A stretch of 11,476 bases of DNA from an uncultured Oscillospiraceae bacterium (GTDB lineage: Bacteria > Bacillota > Clostridia > Oscillospirales > Oscillospiraceae). The position numbers and the translations under genes were made by a program. The stretch lies in NCBI GenBank assembly GCA_900752285.1, contig CAADUW010000165.1, positions 1 to 11,476 on the forward strand, in the 5' to 3' direction. Below are positions 1-6,200 of this stretch, in pieces; the stretch's first letter is position 1, and each line of letters starts with the position of its first letter. Under the pieces are notes generated by a model, which saw only the letters and a list, made by a program, of their open reading frames with translations, had not been told where the DNA came from and searched no databases.

Positions 1-144
1 CCCTCGGAGGTATCCTTCGGGTTTTCGGCGGGGGTTCCGGTTGAGCCGCCCTCGGAGGTATCCTTCGGGTTTTCGGCGGGAGTTTCGGTAGAACCACCCT
101 CGGAGGTACCCTTCGGGTTCTCGGCAGGGGTACCCTCGGACGGG
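1..144 (-). repeat. 48-bp in-frame tandem repeat (three units)
   Basis: Three head-to-tail units of exactly 48 bp occupy 1-48, 49-96 and 97-144. Each opens with CCCTCGGAGGTA on the plus strand and encodes 16 residues on the minus strand. Units 1 and 2 are nearly identical; the unit nearest the N-terminus (97-144) is more diverged at its outer end. The array reaches the window edge, so the true copy number is unknown. The unit length is a multiple of three, so copy-number change would alter protein length without shifting the frame. Confidence 0.93.
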
Positions 145-284
145 GTCTGTTTTGTGGTTTCCTCACCGGTCTGCACAGCAGCTGTCTGCGGTTCAACCTC
201 CGCTGCCGACACCGGCAGCAGATTGGGCAGCAGCATGGCCAGTGTCAGGAACAGGGCAAGAAATCGTGTAGCGATTTTTGACAT
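1..284 (-). CDS. Secreted repeat protein, 5' part only (runs off window)
   Basis: The reading frame opens at an ATG (complement of 282-284) and stays open to the window edge, so about 94 N-terminal residues are seen and the C-terminus is missing. A consensus AGGAGG (294-299) lies 9 nt upstream. Residues 1-27 form a classical Sec signal peptide: a basic MSKIATR start, a Leu-rich core, and an Ala-rich cleavage site near PVSA/AE. The mature part is low in hydrophobics and becomes a Thr/Ser/Pro/Glu/Gly-rich tandem repeat with the core TPAENPKDTSEGGS. Such repeats usually act as wall- or surface-spanning spacers before a functional or anchoring domain, which would lie outside the window. The leader holds a cobalamin riboswitch and terminator, so expression is probably repressed by B12. 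That suggests a surface protein for corrinoid capture or a B12-replaceable function, but the functional domain is not visible and the role is inferred. Signal peptide and start are secure; function is unknown. Confidence 0.88.
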   Translation of the reverse strand, partial: MSKIATRFLALFLTLAMLLPNLLPVSAAEVEPQTAAVQTGEETTKQTPSEGTPAENPKGTSEGGSTETPAENPKDTSEGGSTGTPAENPKDTSE

Positions 285-380
285 AAGCGTGCGCCTCCTG
301 ATAAATTTTCCGCCCGCGGGGAGCGGCAATGTCATGGCTCTCACAGTAAAGGCATTTGCCGCGCTTCTCCCGAAAAATGC

Positions 381-407
381 AAAAAGAGCAGCACAAACGT
401 GCTGCTC
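381..407 (-). terminator. Rho-independent terminator in the leader (riboswitch expression platform)
   Basis: On the minus strand a perfect 9-bp stem (arms 399-407 and 386-394, GAGCAGCAC/GTGCTGCTC) with a 4-nt loop is followed directly by five U residues (381-385). It lies between the cobalamin riboswitch and the start codon at 284, about 97 nt before the ATG, and no gene end lies between it and the promoter at 626-654. It is therefore best read as the regulated terminator of the riboswitch and not as the terminator of an upstream gene. The plus strand has no T-run after the hairpin, so it acts in the minus direction only. Confidence 0.88.
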
Positions 408-451
408 CTGAGGGCATTTACAGAATACAAAGCGTTTTAATCGGAAACAAT

Positions 452-588
452 CCACCGGATGAAATATCCTGACTCCGCATCCCTGCTTGCCCCGCCTTCC
501 CGGTTGCCCAGTGGCATATTGGGGGTCGCTCCGCGTTACAGTTGCCGTTACAGTCCGTGGTTCTCACACGGTTCCTTCATTCCGGTGC
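452..588 (-). promoter_or_regulatory. Cobalamin (B12) riboswitch
   Basis: Read on the minus strand, this stretch carries the conserved cobalamin aptamer signatures in order. A closing stem P1 is formed by CACCGG (582-587) with CCGGTG (453-458). Next come a GTGTGAGAACCACGG segment and an ACTGTAA segment, then GCCACTG (complement of 509-515), CGGGAAGG, and the B12 box AGTCAGGATA (complement of 465-474). Order and spacing match the family. It sits downstream of a good promoter and upstream of a terminator, as expected for transcription attenuation on ligand binding. The regulated gene in view is the secreted repeat protein at 1-284. The exact aptamer subclass, and so the preference for adenosyl- or methyl/aqua-cobalamin, cannot be settled by eye. 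Confidence 0.91.
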
Positions 589-625
589 TGATATTCACTT
601 TTACGGGAGATATCCATGTATGAAA

Positions 626-654
626 AGTATAACATGTTGAAAGAAATTTTTCAA
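626..654 (-). promoter_or_regulatory. Promoter of the riboswitch-controlled transcript
   Basis: On the minus strand TTGAAA (complement of 649-654) is separated by exactly 17 nt from TATACT (complement of 626-631): 5/6 matches at both -35 and -10. Transcription would begin near 619, about 30 nt before the aptamer P1 stem, which fits a riboswitch leader. Confidence 0.82.
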
Positions 655-950
655 CGTTTTTGCAGGAAAAGTGTGATTCATTTTTCACGTTTCAAAAGCC
701 AACAGACCGCACGGCAGAAGCAGGCAGTCCGGAACCCATGAAATCTACCGCAAGATGGGAAACGGTTGGAGAACTGCCAAAAGCTCCCTTTACTGGGGGG
801 AGCTGGGGTTGTTTCCCGTTAGCCCACCGTTTGATCGGAACCTTGTCTGATTCGGGAAATGCTCTCCGCGATGGGGACAGAAAAATTTGCTGTGAGAAAA
901 TCCCCGCCATGGCTTTGGAATCCACTTCGCTGCCATGGCGAGGAAGCTAT
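655..950. other. Intergenic region, no convincing gene
   Basis: This stretch between the riboswitch promoter and the zinc-ribbon gene has no ORF with a usable ribosome binding site and a protein-like composition. It holds a terminator-like hairpin (779-804) and a 9-bp inverted repeat, CGCCATGGC (905-913) with GCCATGGCG (932-940), separated by 18 nt. That repeat lies 10-45 nt past the stop of the zinc-ribbon gene and could protect the mRNA 3' end. Each arm also contains the self-palindrome GCCATGGC, so chance recurrence is possible. Confidence 0.6.
779..804 (-). terminator. Weak terminator-like hairpin after the five-gene operon
   Basis: On the minus strand AGCTCCC and GGGAGCT (arms 798-804 and 782-788) form a 7-bp stem with a 9-nt loop, followed by TTTT and then GG. 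The U-tract is short, and the hairpin lies about 147 nt beyond the stop codon at 951. It resembles the CTCCC...GGGAG hairpins of clostridial intergenic repeats, so it may be a repeat remnant that also terminates transcription. No better terminator is seen before the next promoter. Confidence 0.45.
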
Positions 951-2243
951 TCAGGGTCCGACCTTGTCCGGCGCTTCGGTCACGCCGTCTTTGATCAGGG
1001 GCAGATACCAGCTGTCATAGTAGCCGGGCATCATATTGTTATAAGGAAGGGCCGTCGTGTCCAGCGCGCGCACATCCTCCCACTCCATGCCCCAGGGGCG
1101 CAGGTAGATCTCGTAGTTGAAGGAATCCCCGTTTTCGTCCGTGAAGCTGCCGTGGAGGCAGATGACATGGTCAATGGTGCTGCCCATGGGAGTGTCGCTG
1201 GAATCCACGTACCATTCTCCCTCGTCAAGATCATTCGTCCAGAAGATGCCGCCGGTACTGATCAGAATTCCCGCGTCGGTGCTTCCGGGCTGGAAGGTCA
1301 GGCTGGCGCTGGCAAAGCAGCTGCCCTCCTCGGTGTCCTCGTCCCACAGCTCCAGATAGCCGGTGCCGTCTGAGAAGGTGTAGATCCGGGCACAGGTATC
1401 CCAGAAGCGCAGGCTCCCGTCGTCCTCGTCCGCCCAGTTGCCGGTGCCGTCCCGCATGATCCACCAGCCGTACCAGTCGCCCTGCCACCAGGAAAGATCA
1501 ACGCCCGCGGCATTGTAGTTCGTGGGAGAGGTGAGAGAATCGTCAATGGGAACGTCCACACCGTCCCGGCTGAACACGTAGGTCAGCCCGTAGTACTGGA
1601 CGGTGACCACGCCGTCTTTCAGGGTGCCGTAGAAGGTGTCGTCCTCAAAGTTCAGGACAAGGGATTCCCCGTTCAGAGTCCAGCTTCCCCGGTAGGTAGT
1701 ATCGATCAGCCGGGCGCGCAGCTTGCCGCCTGCCTGCAGCCGGATCCACTCGTCATCGGCACCGAAGTCGTCGTTTCCCGTGTAGCAGTGGATGCCCTCG
1801 TAGGTGCCGAGAATTCCGTCCGGGTCATCCGGAACCACCGTAAGGCCGCTGACCAGCTTTCCCGCCACGAACAGCAGGGCAATGACAAGAACGGCGCAGA
1901 GCGCGACAATGCCGACGATCAGGCCGGTATTCTTTTTCTTTCCGCCGTTCCGGAAGGTCAGGCCCGGCTGCCCGGCGTTTACATTGGGCGCCGCGTAATT
2001 CCCCAGAACCGGAGAAACAGGGGCGGCGGGCTGCTCAGGCTGAGGTTCCGGTTTGGGTATGGGCTGCGTTTCCGGTTCCGCAGCGGGAACCGCATCCGGA
2101 GCGGGAGCCGTGTCCGGGGTGGGAAGCGAATCCTGAGTGAGTTCCGGCGGATTTTCCGGAGCGGGGGCGACACGGGTGCCGCATTCCGTGCAGAACTTTG
2201 CCCCGTCGGGCAGTTCCGCGCCGCAGTTGGTGCAAAATGCCAT
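951..2243 (-). CDS. Zinc-ribbon, single-span membrane protein with a large outer domain
   Basis: 430 residues. The N-terminus is a compact zinc ribbon with C4-x2-C7 and C18-x2-C21 (CTNCGAE, CTECGT), as in the zinc_ribbon_2 family. A Pro/Glu/Ala-rich linker follows (about 25-95), then a KKK stop and one transmembrane helix (about 106-128). The remaining 300 residues would lie outside the cell. They are rich in Trp, Asp, Gly and Tyr, with beta-type patterns such as GTYEG, WTLNGESLVLNF and WWQGDWYGWW that suggest one or two lipocalin-like barrels. The start was placed at 2243 because GAGAGG lies 8 nt upstream and the ribbon begins at once; the longer frame to 2360 would overlap the antiporter gene. 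It starts 28 nt after the antiporter stop and is the last gene of the operon. Function is unknown; proteins of this layout are common in Clostridia and are often annotated only by the ribbon. Confidence 0.88.
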   Translation of the reverse strand: MAFCTNCGAELPDGAKFCTECGTRVAPAPENPPELTQDSLPTPDTAPAPDAVPAAEPETQPIPKPEPQPEQPAAPVSPVLGNYAAPNVNAGQPGLTFRNGGKKKNTGLIVGIVALCAVLVIALLFVAGKLVSGLTVVPDDPDGILGTYEGIHCYTGNDDFGADDEWIRLQAGGKLRARLIDTTYRGSWTLNGESLVLNFEDDTFYGTLKDGVVTVQYYGLTYVFSRDGVDVPIDDSLTSPTNYNAAGVDLSWWQGDWYGWWIMRDGTGNWADEDDGSLRFWDTCARIYTFSDGTGYLELWDEDTEEGSCFASASLTFQPGSTDAGILISTGGIFWTNDLDEGEWYVDSSDTPMGSTIDHVICLHGSFTDENGDSFNYEIYLRPWGMEWEDVRALDTTALPYNNMMPGYYDSWYLPLIKDGVTEAPDKVGP

Positions 2244-2271
2244 TTTGTTTCCTCTCTTTCTGTTCGGTGCG

Positions 2272-3681
2272 TTACATGGCAAACCCGAAGATGATGTACA
2301 GGATGAAGCTGACGACGGCCAGCGCCACGCAGTAGGGCGCCTGTGTCTTGACGTGGTCAATGATGTCGCAGCCCGTGGTGGAGCAGGTCATGATGGTGGT
2401 GTCAGAAATGGGGGAGCAGTGGTCGCCGAAGATGCTGCCGCCGAACATGGCGCCCGCTACCAGCGGAATGCTGGTCCCCATATCCATCGCCATGGGCAGG
2501 GCAATGACGGCCATAATGGCCATGGTGCCCATGGAGGTGCCGGTGGCGAAGGAGATCAGCAGGGCAATGAGGAAGGTCAGGGCCGGGAGCATGGCGGGAC
2601 TCAGGAACCGTTGGAACAGGGCGGAGAGATAGGAGCCGGTGTCCAGCGCCTTGACCACATTGCCCATGGTGAAGCCCAGCAGCAGGACAAAGGCGATGGG
2701 GAGCATGCTGCTCATGCCCTTGAACATTTCCCGGATGGCTTCGTCCAGCGTAAAGACCTTCTGGGCGATCACCATCACAAGGATGGTTACGAGGGAGCAG
2801 ACCACGGCCCAGATCAGGGCCTGAATCCCGGCACCCTTCGTAATGTTGCCGTTGCCGGTGATCAGCAGAGCGGCAAACACCACGGCAATCAGCACGCCGA
2901 TGGGAACCAGCAGGTTGCAGGCCCGGGGCTTTGCGTTCGAAACCGCTTTCATTTCGGCTTCTTCCGCATGCACGTGGGCGGGATCATCCAGCTGTCCCAG
3001 CTCGGCCGCCCGCTTTTCCGCCTTTGCCATGGGACCGAAGTCTTTCTGGGTCAGACTGATGACGAGGGCCAGGAGAATCGCCAGAATGCAGTAGAAGTTG
3101 AAGCCCAGCGACTGGAACAGGACGGATACGGCGGATTCCTCCGCCACGCCGCCGGAGACCAGATAGCCCGCCATGGAGGCAAGCCACCCGCTGAAGGGGA
3201 ACAGCACGCACCAGGGGGTGGAGGTGGTATGGACCAGGAACGCGGACTTCTCGTGAGGGACCTTCAGCGCGTCGTTCACCGGACGGGAGACCGCGCCGGT
3301 GACCATGCAGCTCAGGGAGCCGGAGGTAAACACCGCCAGACCCAGACCCCAGGTAAAGAGGTTGGCGCCCCGCTTGGTCTTGATAAAGCCCCGGTTTTTT
3401 ACGACCACATTCACAAAGCCGTCAATGCCGCCGGAAATCTCCATCAGGTGGATCACCGCGCCGATGATCAGGCAGGAGGCAATGATGAGGGTATTGCCGG
3501 TGGACATGGACTCGGCAATGGCGTAAATTCCGGCGTTGATGCTCACAAGGGGAGAAAAGGCATTGAGTACAAAAGAACCGGTGAGAATGCCGATGACCAG
3601 AGAGACAAATACGTTTTTTGTCAGCAGTGCCAGCGCAATGGTGAGAATCGGCGGCACAAGAGACCAGAAACCAAATTGCAT
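2272..3681 (-). CDS. NhaC-family Na+/H+ antiporter-like transporter
   Basis: 469 residues with about 11 hydrophobic segments, the first at 8-36 and the last at 451-468, and a charged cytoplasmic loop (about 212-252). The NhaC signature GDHCSPISDTT sits at 419-429, followed by TCSTTGCDIIDHVKTQAPY-type residues typical of the family. The length is normal for NhaC (about 450-500). Members exchange Na+ or H+, and some carry organic or amino acids: malate/lactate exchange in MleN, and the LysW lysine-transporter candidates predicted from lysine-riboswitch control. Here it follows diaminopimelate genes, so a lysine, diaminopimelate or N-acyl amino acid substrate is possible, but that rests on context alone. 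An AGGAGG lies 8 nt before the ATG. It starts 44 nt after the deacylase stop and ends 28 nt before the zinc-ribbon gene, so it is probably cotranscribed with both. Confidence 0.93.
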   Translation of the reverse strand: MQFGFWSLVPPILTIALALLTKNVFVSLVIGILTGSFVLNAFSPLVSINAGIYAIAESMSTGNTLIIASCLIIGAVIHLMEISGGIDGFVNVVVKNRGFIKTKRGANLFTWGLGLAVFTSGSLSCMVTGAVSRPVNDALKVPHEKSAFLVHTTSTPWCVLFPFSGWLASMAGYLVSGGVAEESAVSVLFQSLGFNFYCILAILLALVISLTQKDFGPMAKAEKRAAELGQLDDPAHVHAEEAEMKAVSNAKPRACNLLVPIGVLIAVVFAALLITGNGNITKGAGIQALIWAVVCSLVTILVMVIAQKVFTLDEAIREMFKGMSSMLPIAFVLLLGFTMGNVVKALDTGSYLSALFQRFLSPAMLPALTFLIALLISFATGTSMGTMAIMAVIALPMAMDMGTSIPLVAGAMFGGSIFGDHCSPISDTTIMTCSTTGCDIIDHVKTQAPYCVALAVVSFILYIIFGFAM

Positions 3682-3725
3682 AAGTAAATCCTCCTTTGAA
3701 TTCGCCCCGCAAAAAGAGGCGCGGT

Positions 3726-5069
3726 TTATACTCTGACGGACCTGCCGAGGTCCGTGCGCAGGATCCTGCCGTGTTCCAGCGCGATTTCTCCGCCGAGGAG
3801 GACGTACTCAATGCCCTCCGGGGGCGCGGCGGGGGCTTCGAAGGTTGCCCTGTCCTGAATCCGTGCCGGGTCAAAGATCGTGATGTCCGCGTCCGCGCCG
3901 GCGTTCAGCCGTCCCTTGCCGCGCAGGCGCAGCCGGGCGGCGGGCTGGGCGGTCATTTTTTCCACGGCCTGATAGAGCGTCAGGTCGGTTCCCGCAAATT
4001 CCCGCAGGAACCGGGGGAAGGAACCGGCGGCCCGGGGATGCCCCTGCCCGTTGTCCATGAGTCCGTCGCTGCCCAGCATGACCGCCGGGTGGCGGAACGC
4101 CATGCGGATGTCCTCCGGGCGCATGACGTGGCACACGGTGATGCACCGGGGATCGGTGCGCCGCACCTCGTCAAAGGTTTCCTTTGTCGCCCGCTGCCCC
4201 TTGTATTTTCCTTCGCAGAATTCCAGAACTCCGTAGCCGCAGTGGTACCGTTCCAGCCAGCCCGGGTCATAGGTGGGGGTGCCGATCCGGGTGGAGAAGG
4301 CAAAGTAGGGATAGCAGTCCATGGCAATGTCCAGTCCCCGCAGCTTATAGCCGTCCACCTGCCGGAGAACCTGCTCCATCTGTCCGAAGCCGCCCATGGA
4401 ACCGATGTGGGAAATCTGCACCGGCAGCCCGTATTGGAAGCCTGCCTCGCAGAACTCCGCAATGGCGGCGAAAATGGCGTCTGCGTCGTCCCGGACGTGG
4501 GAGGCAATGAGCTTTTTCGACGGCTGGCAGCACCGGGCAGCCCGGTAAAATTCCCGGGCGTCCGCCCCGGGCACGTAACGCAGCCCAAAAGAGACTCCGG
4601 CGCAGCCCCGGGCCAGCGCCCGGTCAATGCCCCGGGCCATGGTGTCCAGCTGGCTGTCTGCCGCTTTTTCGTAAATATTCTCTGCTCCGGCGGCTTTCCG
4701 GAAATACTCGTGCCCTGCCAGCATGGCCACATGGACGGCGGCGCCGTCCCGGTCCACAAGATCCAGATAATCCCCCGGGTCATACACATTGATGCCGCAG
4801 TTGCCGCCAAGGTCCGTGGTAACGCCCATGGCAAGGGCCATGGGGAAAATGCTCTGCCGGATTTTTCCGTCCGATACCGGATCCTCGTGCATGTGAATAT
4901 CGATCCAGCCCGGAGTGACCACAAGTCCTCCGGCGTCAATGACCCGGTCCGCCTCCGGCATTTCGGTTCCTGCCCAGACGACCTTGCCGTTTTCCGTGAC
5001 CAGATTCAGCATGCCGTCCACCCGGTTTGCCGGGTCGATCAGATGCCCGCCTACGATTGCTGTCCGCAT
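3726..5069 (-). CDS. N-acyl-D-amino-acid deacylase-like metallohydrolase
   Basis: 447 residues of the amidohydrolase superfamily, D-aminoacylase branch. The HxH pair is H59/H61 (PGWIDIHMHED). C91 in GGNCG matches the unusual zinc-binding cysteine of D-aminoacylases. H191 (ASHVRDD) and H221 (QISHIGS) are 30 residues apart, as in the characterised enzymes, and D335 (LGSDG) is the expected catalytic aspartate. The terminal LNAGADADITIFDP stretch is the usual small beta-sandwich domain. Known family members remove the acyl group from N-acyl-D-amino acids or cleave related amides; the substrate here cannot be read from sequence. The start ATG lies 3 nt after the aminotransferase stop, with the AGGAGG spanning the end of that gene, which implies coupled translation. 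Its place in a diaminopimelate operon is unusual: it could handle an acylated D-centre compound from wall turnover. Dihydroorotase or hydantoinase is less likely because of the GGNCG motif. Confidence 0.9.
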   Translation of the reverse strand: MRTAIVGGHLIDPANRVDGMLNLVTENGKVVWAGTEMPEADRVIDAGGLVVTPGWIDIHMHEDPVSDGKIRQSIFPMALAMGVTTDLGGNCGINVYDPGDYLDLVDRDGAAVHVAMLAGHEYFRKAAGAENIYEKAADSQLDTMARGIDRALARGCAGVSFGLRYVPGADAREFYRAARCCQPSKKLIASHVRDDADAIFAAIAEFCEAGFQYGLPVQISHIGSMGGFGQMEQVLRQVDGYKLRGLDIAMDCYPYFAFSTRIGTPTYDPGWLERYHCGYGVLEFCEGKYKGQRATKETFDEVRRTDPRCITVCHVMRPEDIRMAFRHPAVMLGSDGLMDNGQGHPRAAGSFPRFLREFAGTDLTLYQAVEKMTAQPAARLRLRGKGRLNAGADADITIFDPARIQDRATFEAPAAPPEGIEYVLLGGEIALEHGRILRTDLGRSVRV

Positions 5070-5072
5070 GGA

Positions 5073-6200
5073 TCATACCTCCTTCAAAAACGCTTCCAGA
5101 CGGTCCAGCCCTTCCGCAAGCTGGCTGTCGCCGCAGCAGTAGGAAAGCCGCACGTGCCCCTCGCAGCCGAAGCAGCTGCCGGGGATCAGTGCCAGCCCGC
5201 CCTCCCGGATCAGCCGCAGGCAGAAATCCCGGGAGGACATGCCGTAGGGGCGGATGTCCGGAAAAACATAAAATGCACCCTCCGGACGGGGAAAGGAAAG
5301 GCCCATGACATGAAGCCGCCCGGTAACATAGTCCCGGCGGCGGCGGTAGACCTCCCGCATGGCGCTTACGTCCTGCTCCAGCGCCACGGCGGCGGCGTGC
5401 TGGAGGAAGGTGGGCACCGCGGCAATTTCCGCCGCGTTCAGCAGCAGCAGCCGCTCCAGAATTTCCTCCCGGCACCGCAGATACCCGACCCGCCAGCCCG
5501 TCATGGCGTAGGGCTTGGAAAAGCTCTGGCACAGAATGGTTTGGGCTTCCAGCTCCGGTTCCAGACTCAGGTCCGGGCAGGGCGCATAGGACAGAGCCTG
5601 ATACACATTGTCGCAGATCAGATAAATGTCTTTTCCCAGCACCGTGTCCCGGATGGCGTTCAGGCTGTCCCGGTTCAGAATGGTGCCGGAGGGATTGCAG
5701 GGGGAGTTCACGACGATGGCCCTTGTCCGGGAGGACAGGGCGCTTTCCAGCTGCGCCCGGGTGACCTGAAAGCCGGTTTCCGAAATGTCCACCGGAACCG
5801 GCTTTCCACCGGCGGCCAGAGTAATGCTCTCGTATAGATTGAAAGCGGGGGTCAGGACGATGACTTCGTCCCCCGGATTCAGAATGCCGGTCAGGGCGGT
5901 GTACAGGGCCCCGGTGGCCCCAACGGTGACGAGAACCTGTTCCGGCACGGTGGGAAGCCCCCGGCGGGTCTCAAACGCCGCGATCGCCTGCCGCAGCTCC
6001 GGTGTGCCCTGATTGGGGGCGTAGTGGGTCTCGTCCCGTTCCAGCGCTTCCCGCGCCGCTGCCTTGACGGGAGCGGGGGTAGGGAAGTCCGGTTCCCCGA
6101 TGGTCAGGGCAACGCAGTCCGGCGTCTGCCTTGCCAGATTTGTAAAGACCCGGATCTCACTGCGGCGAAGCTTTGAAAGATTCTCGTTCAGAGGGATCAT
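5073..6200 (-). CDS. patA: N-acetyl-LL-diaminopimelate aminotransferase (PatA-like)
   Basis: 375-residue fold-type I PLP aminotransferase. The PLP lysine is K229 in SFSKPYAMTGWRVGY. Other cofactor and substrate residues are visible: N169-P170 (SPCNPSGT), D197 and Y200 (CDNVY), and R351 (HVRLSY). From memory of Bacillus subtilis PatA, several stretches correspond closely, including EIRVFTNLARQ, LTIGEPDFPTP, a VKAAAREAL/ELRQA segment and the C-terminal GAFYVFPDIRPYG. The expected reaction is glutamate-dependent amination of N-acetyl-2-amino-6-oxopimelate to N-acetyl-LL-diaminopimelate in the cytoplasm. Its ATG overlaps the stop of the upstream deacetylase by 4 nt (ATGA), with GGAGG 7 nt before it, so translation is coupled. 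Neighbouring dapH and the M20 deacetylase supply the steps before and after. A broader aromatic or aspartate aminotransferase role cannot be excluded, but the context supports this one. Confidence 0.9.
   Translation of the reverse strand: MIPLNENLSKLRRSEIRVFTNLARQTPDCVALTIGEPDFPTPAPVKAAAREALERDETHYAPNQGTPELRQAIAAFETRRGLPTVPEQVLVTVGATGALYTALTGILNPGDEVIVLTPAFNLYESITLAAGGKPVPVDISETGFQVTRAQLESALSSRTRAIVVNSPCNPSGTILNRDSLNAIRDTVLGKDIYLICDNVYQALSYAPCPDLSLEPELEAQTILCQSFSKPYAMTGWRVGYLRCREEILERLLLLNAAEIAAVPTFLQHAAAVALEQDVSAMREVYRRRRDYVTGRLHVMGLSFPRPEGAFYVFPDIRPYGMSSRDFCLRLIREGGLALIPGSCFGCEGHVRLSYCCGDSQLAEGLDRLEAFLKEV

Noticed and set aside
1..144. CRISPR-like regular spacing of repeats
   Set aside because: The units are directly adjacent without unique spacers and are translated in frame behind a signal peptide.
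381..407. Hairpin as a terminator for a plus-strand gene
   Set aside because: No plus-strand gene ends here and the plus strand lacks a T-run after the stem; it fits only the minus-strand leader.
692..925. Possible small minus-strand gene of 77 codons
   Set aside because: There is no ribosome binding site, it spans the terminator-like hairpin, and its composition does not suggest a protein.
951..2360. Longer version of the zinc-ribbon protein with 39 extra N-terminal residues
   Set aside because: The extension overlaps the antiporter gene, has Arg/Ser-rich shadow composition and puts the zinc ribbon off the N-terminus; the ATG at 2243 has a ribosome binding site.
2137..3687. Long plus-strand ORF of 516 codons
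   Set aside because: It is antisense to the NhaC gene and the zinc-ribbon gene; its product is a Gly/His/Gln-rich sequence with no domain or ribosome binding site, a typical high-GC shadow.
3696..5837. Plus-strand ORF of 713 codons
   Set aside because: It lies opposite the D-aminoacylase and aminotransferase genes, which have full catalytic motifs; the antisense product shows no family pattern.
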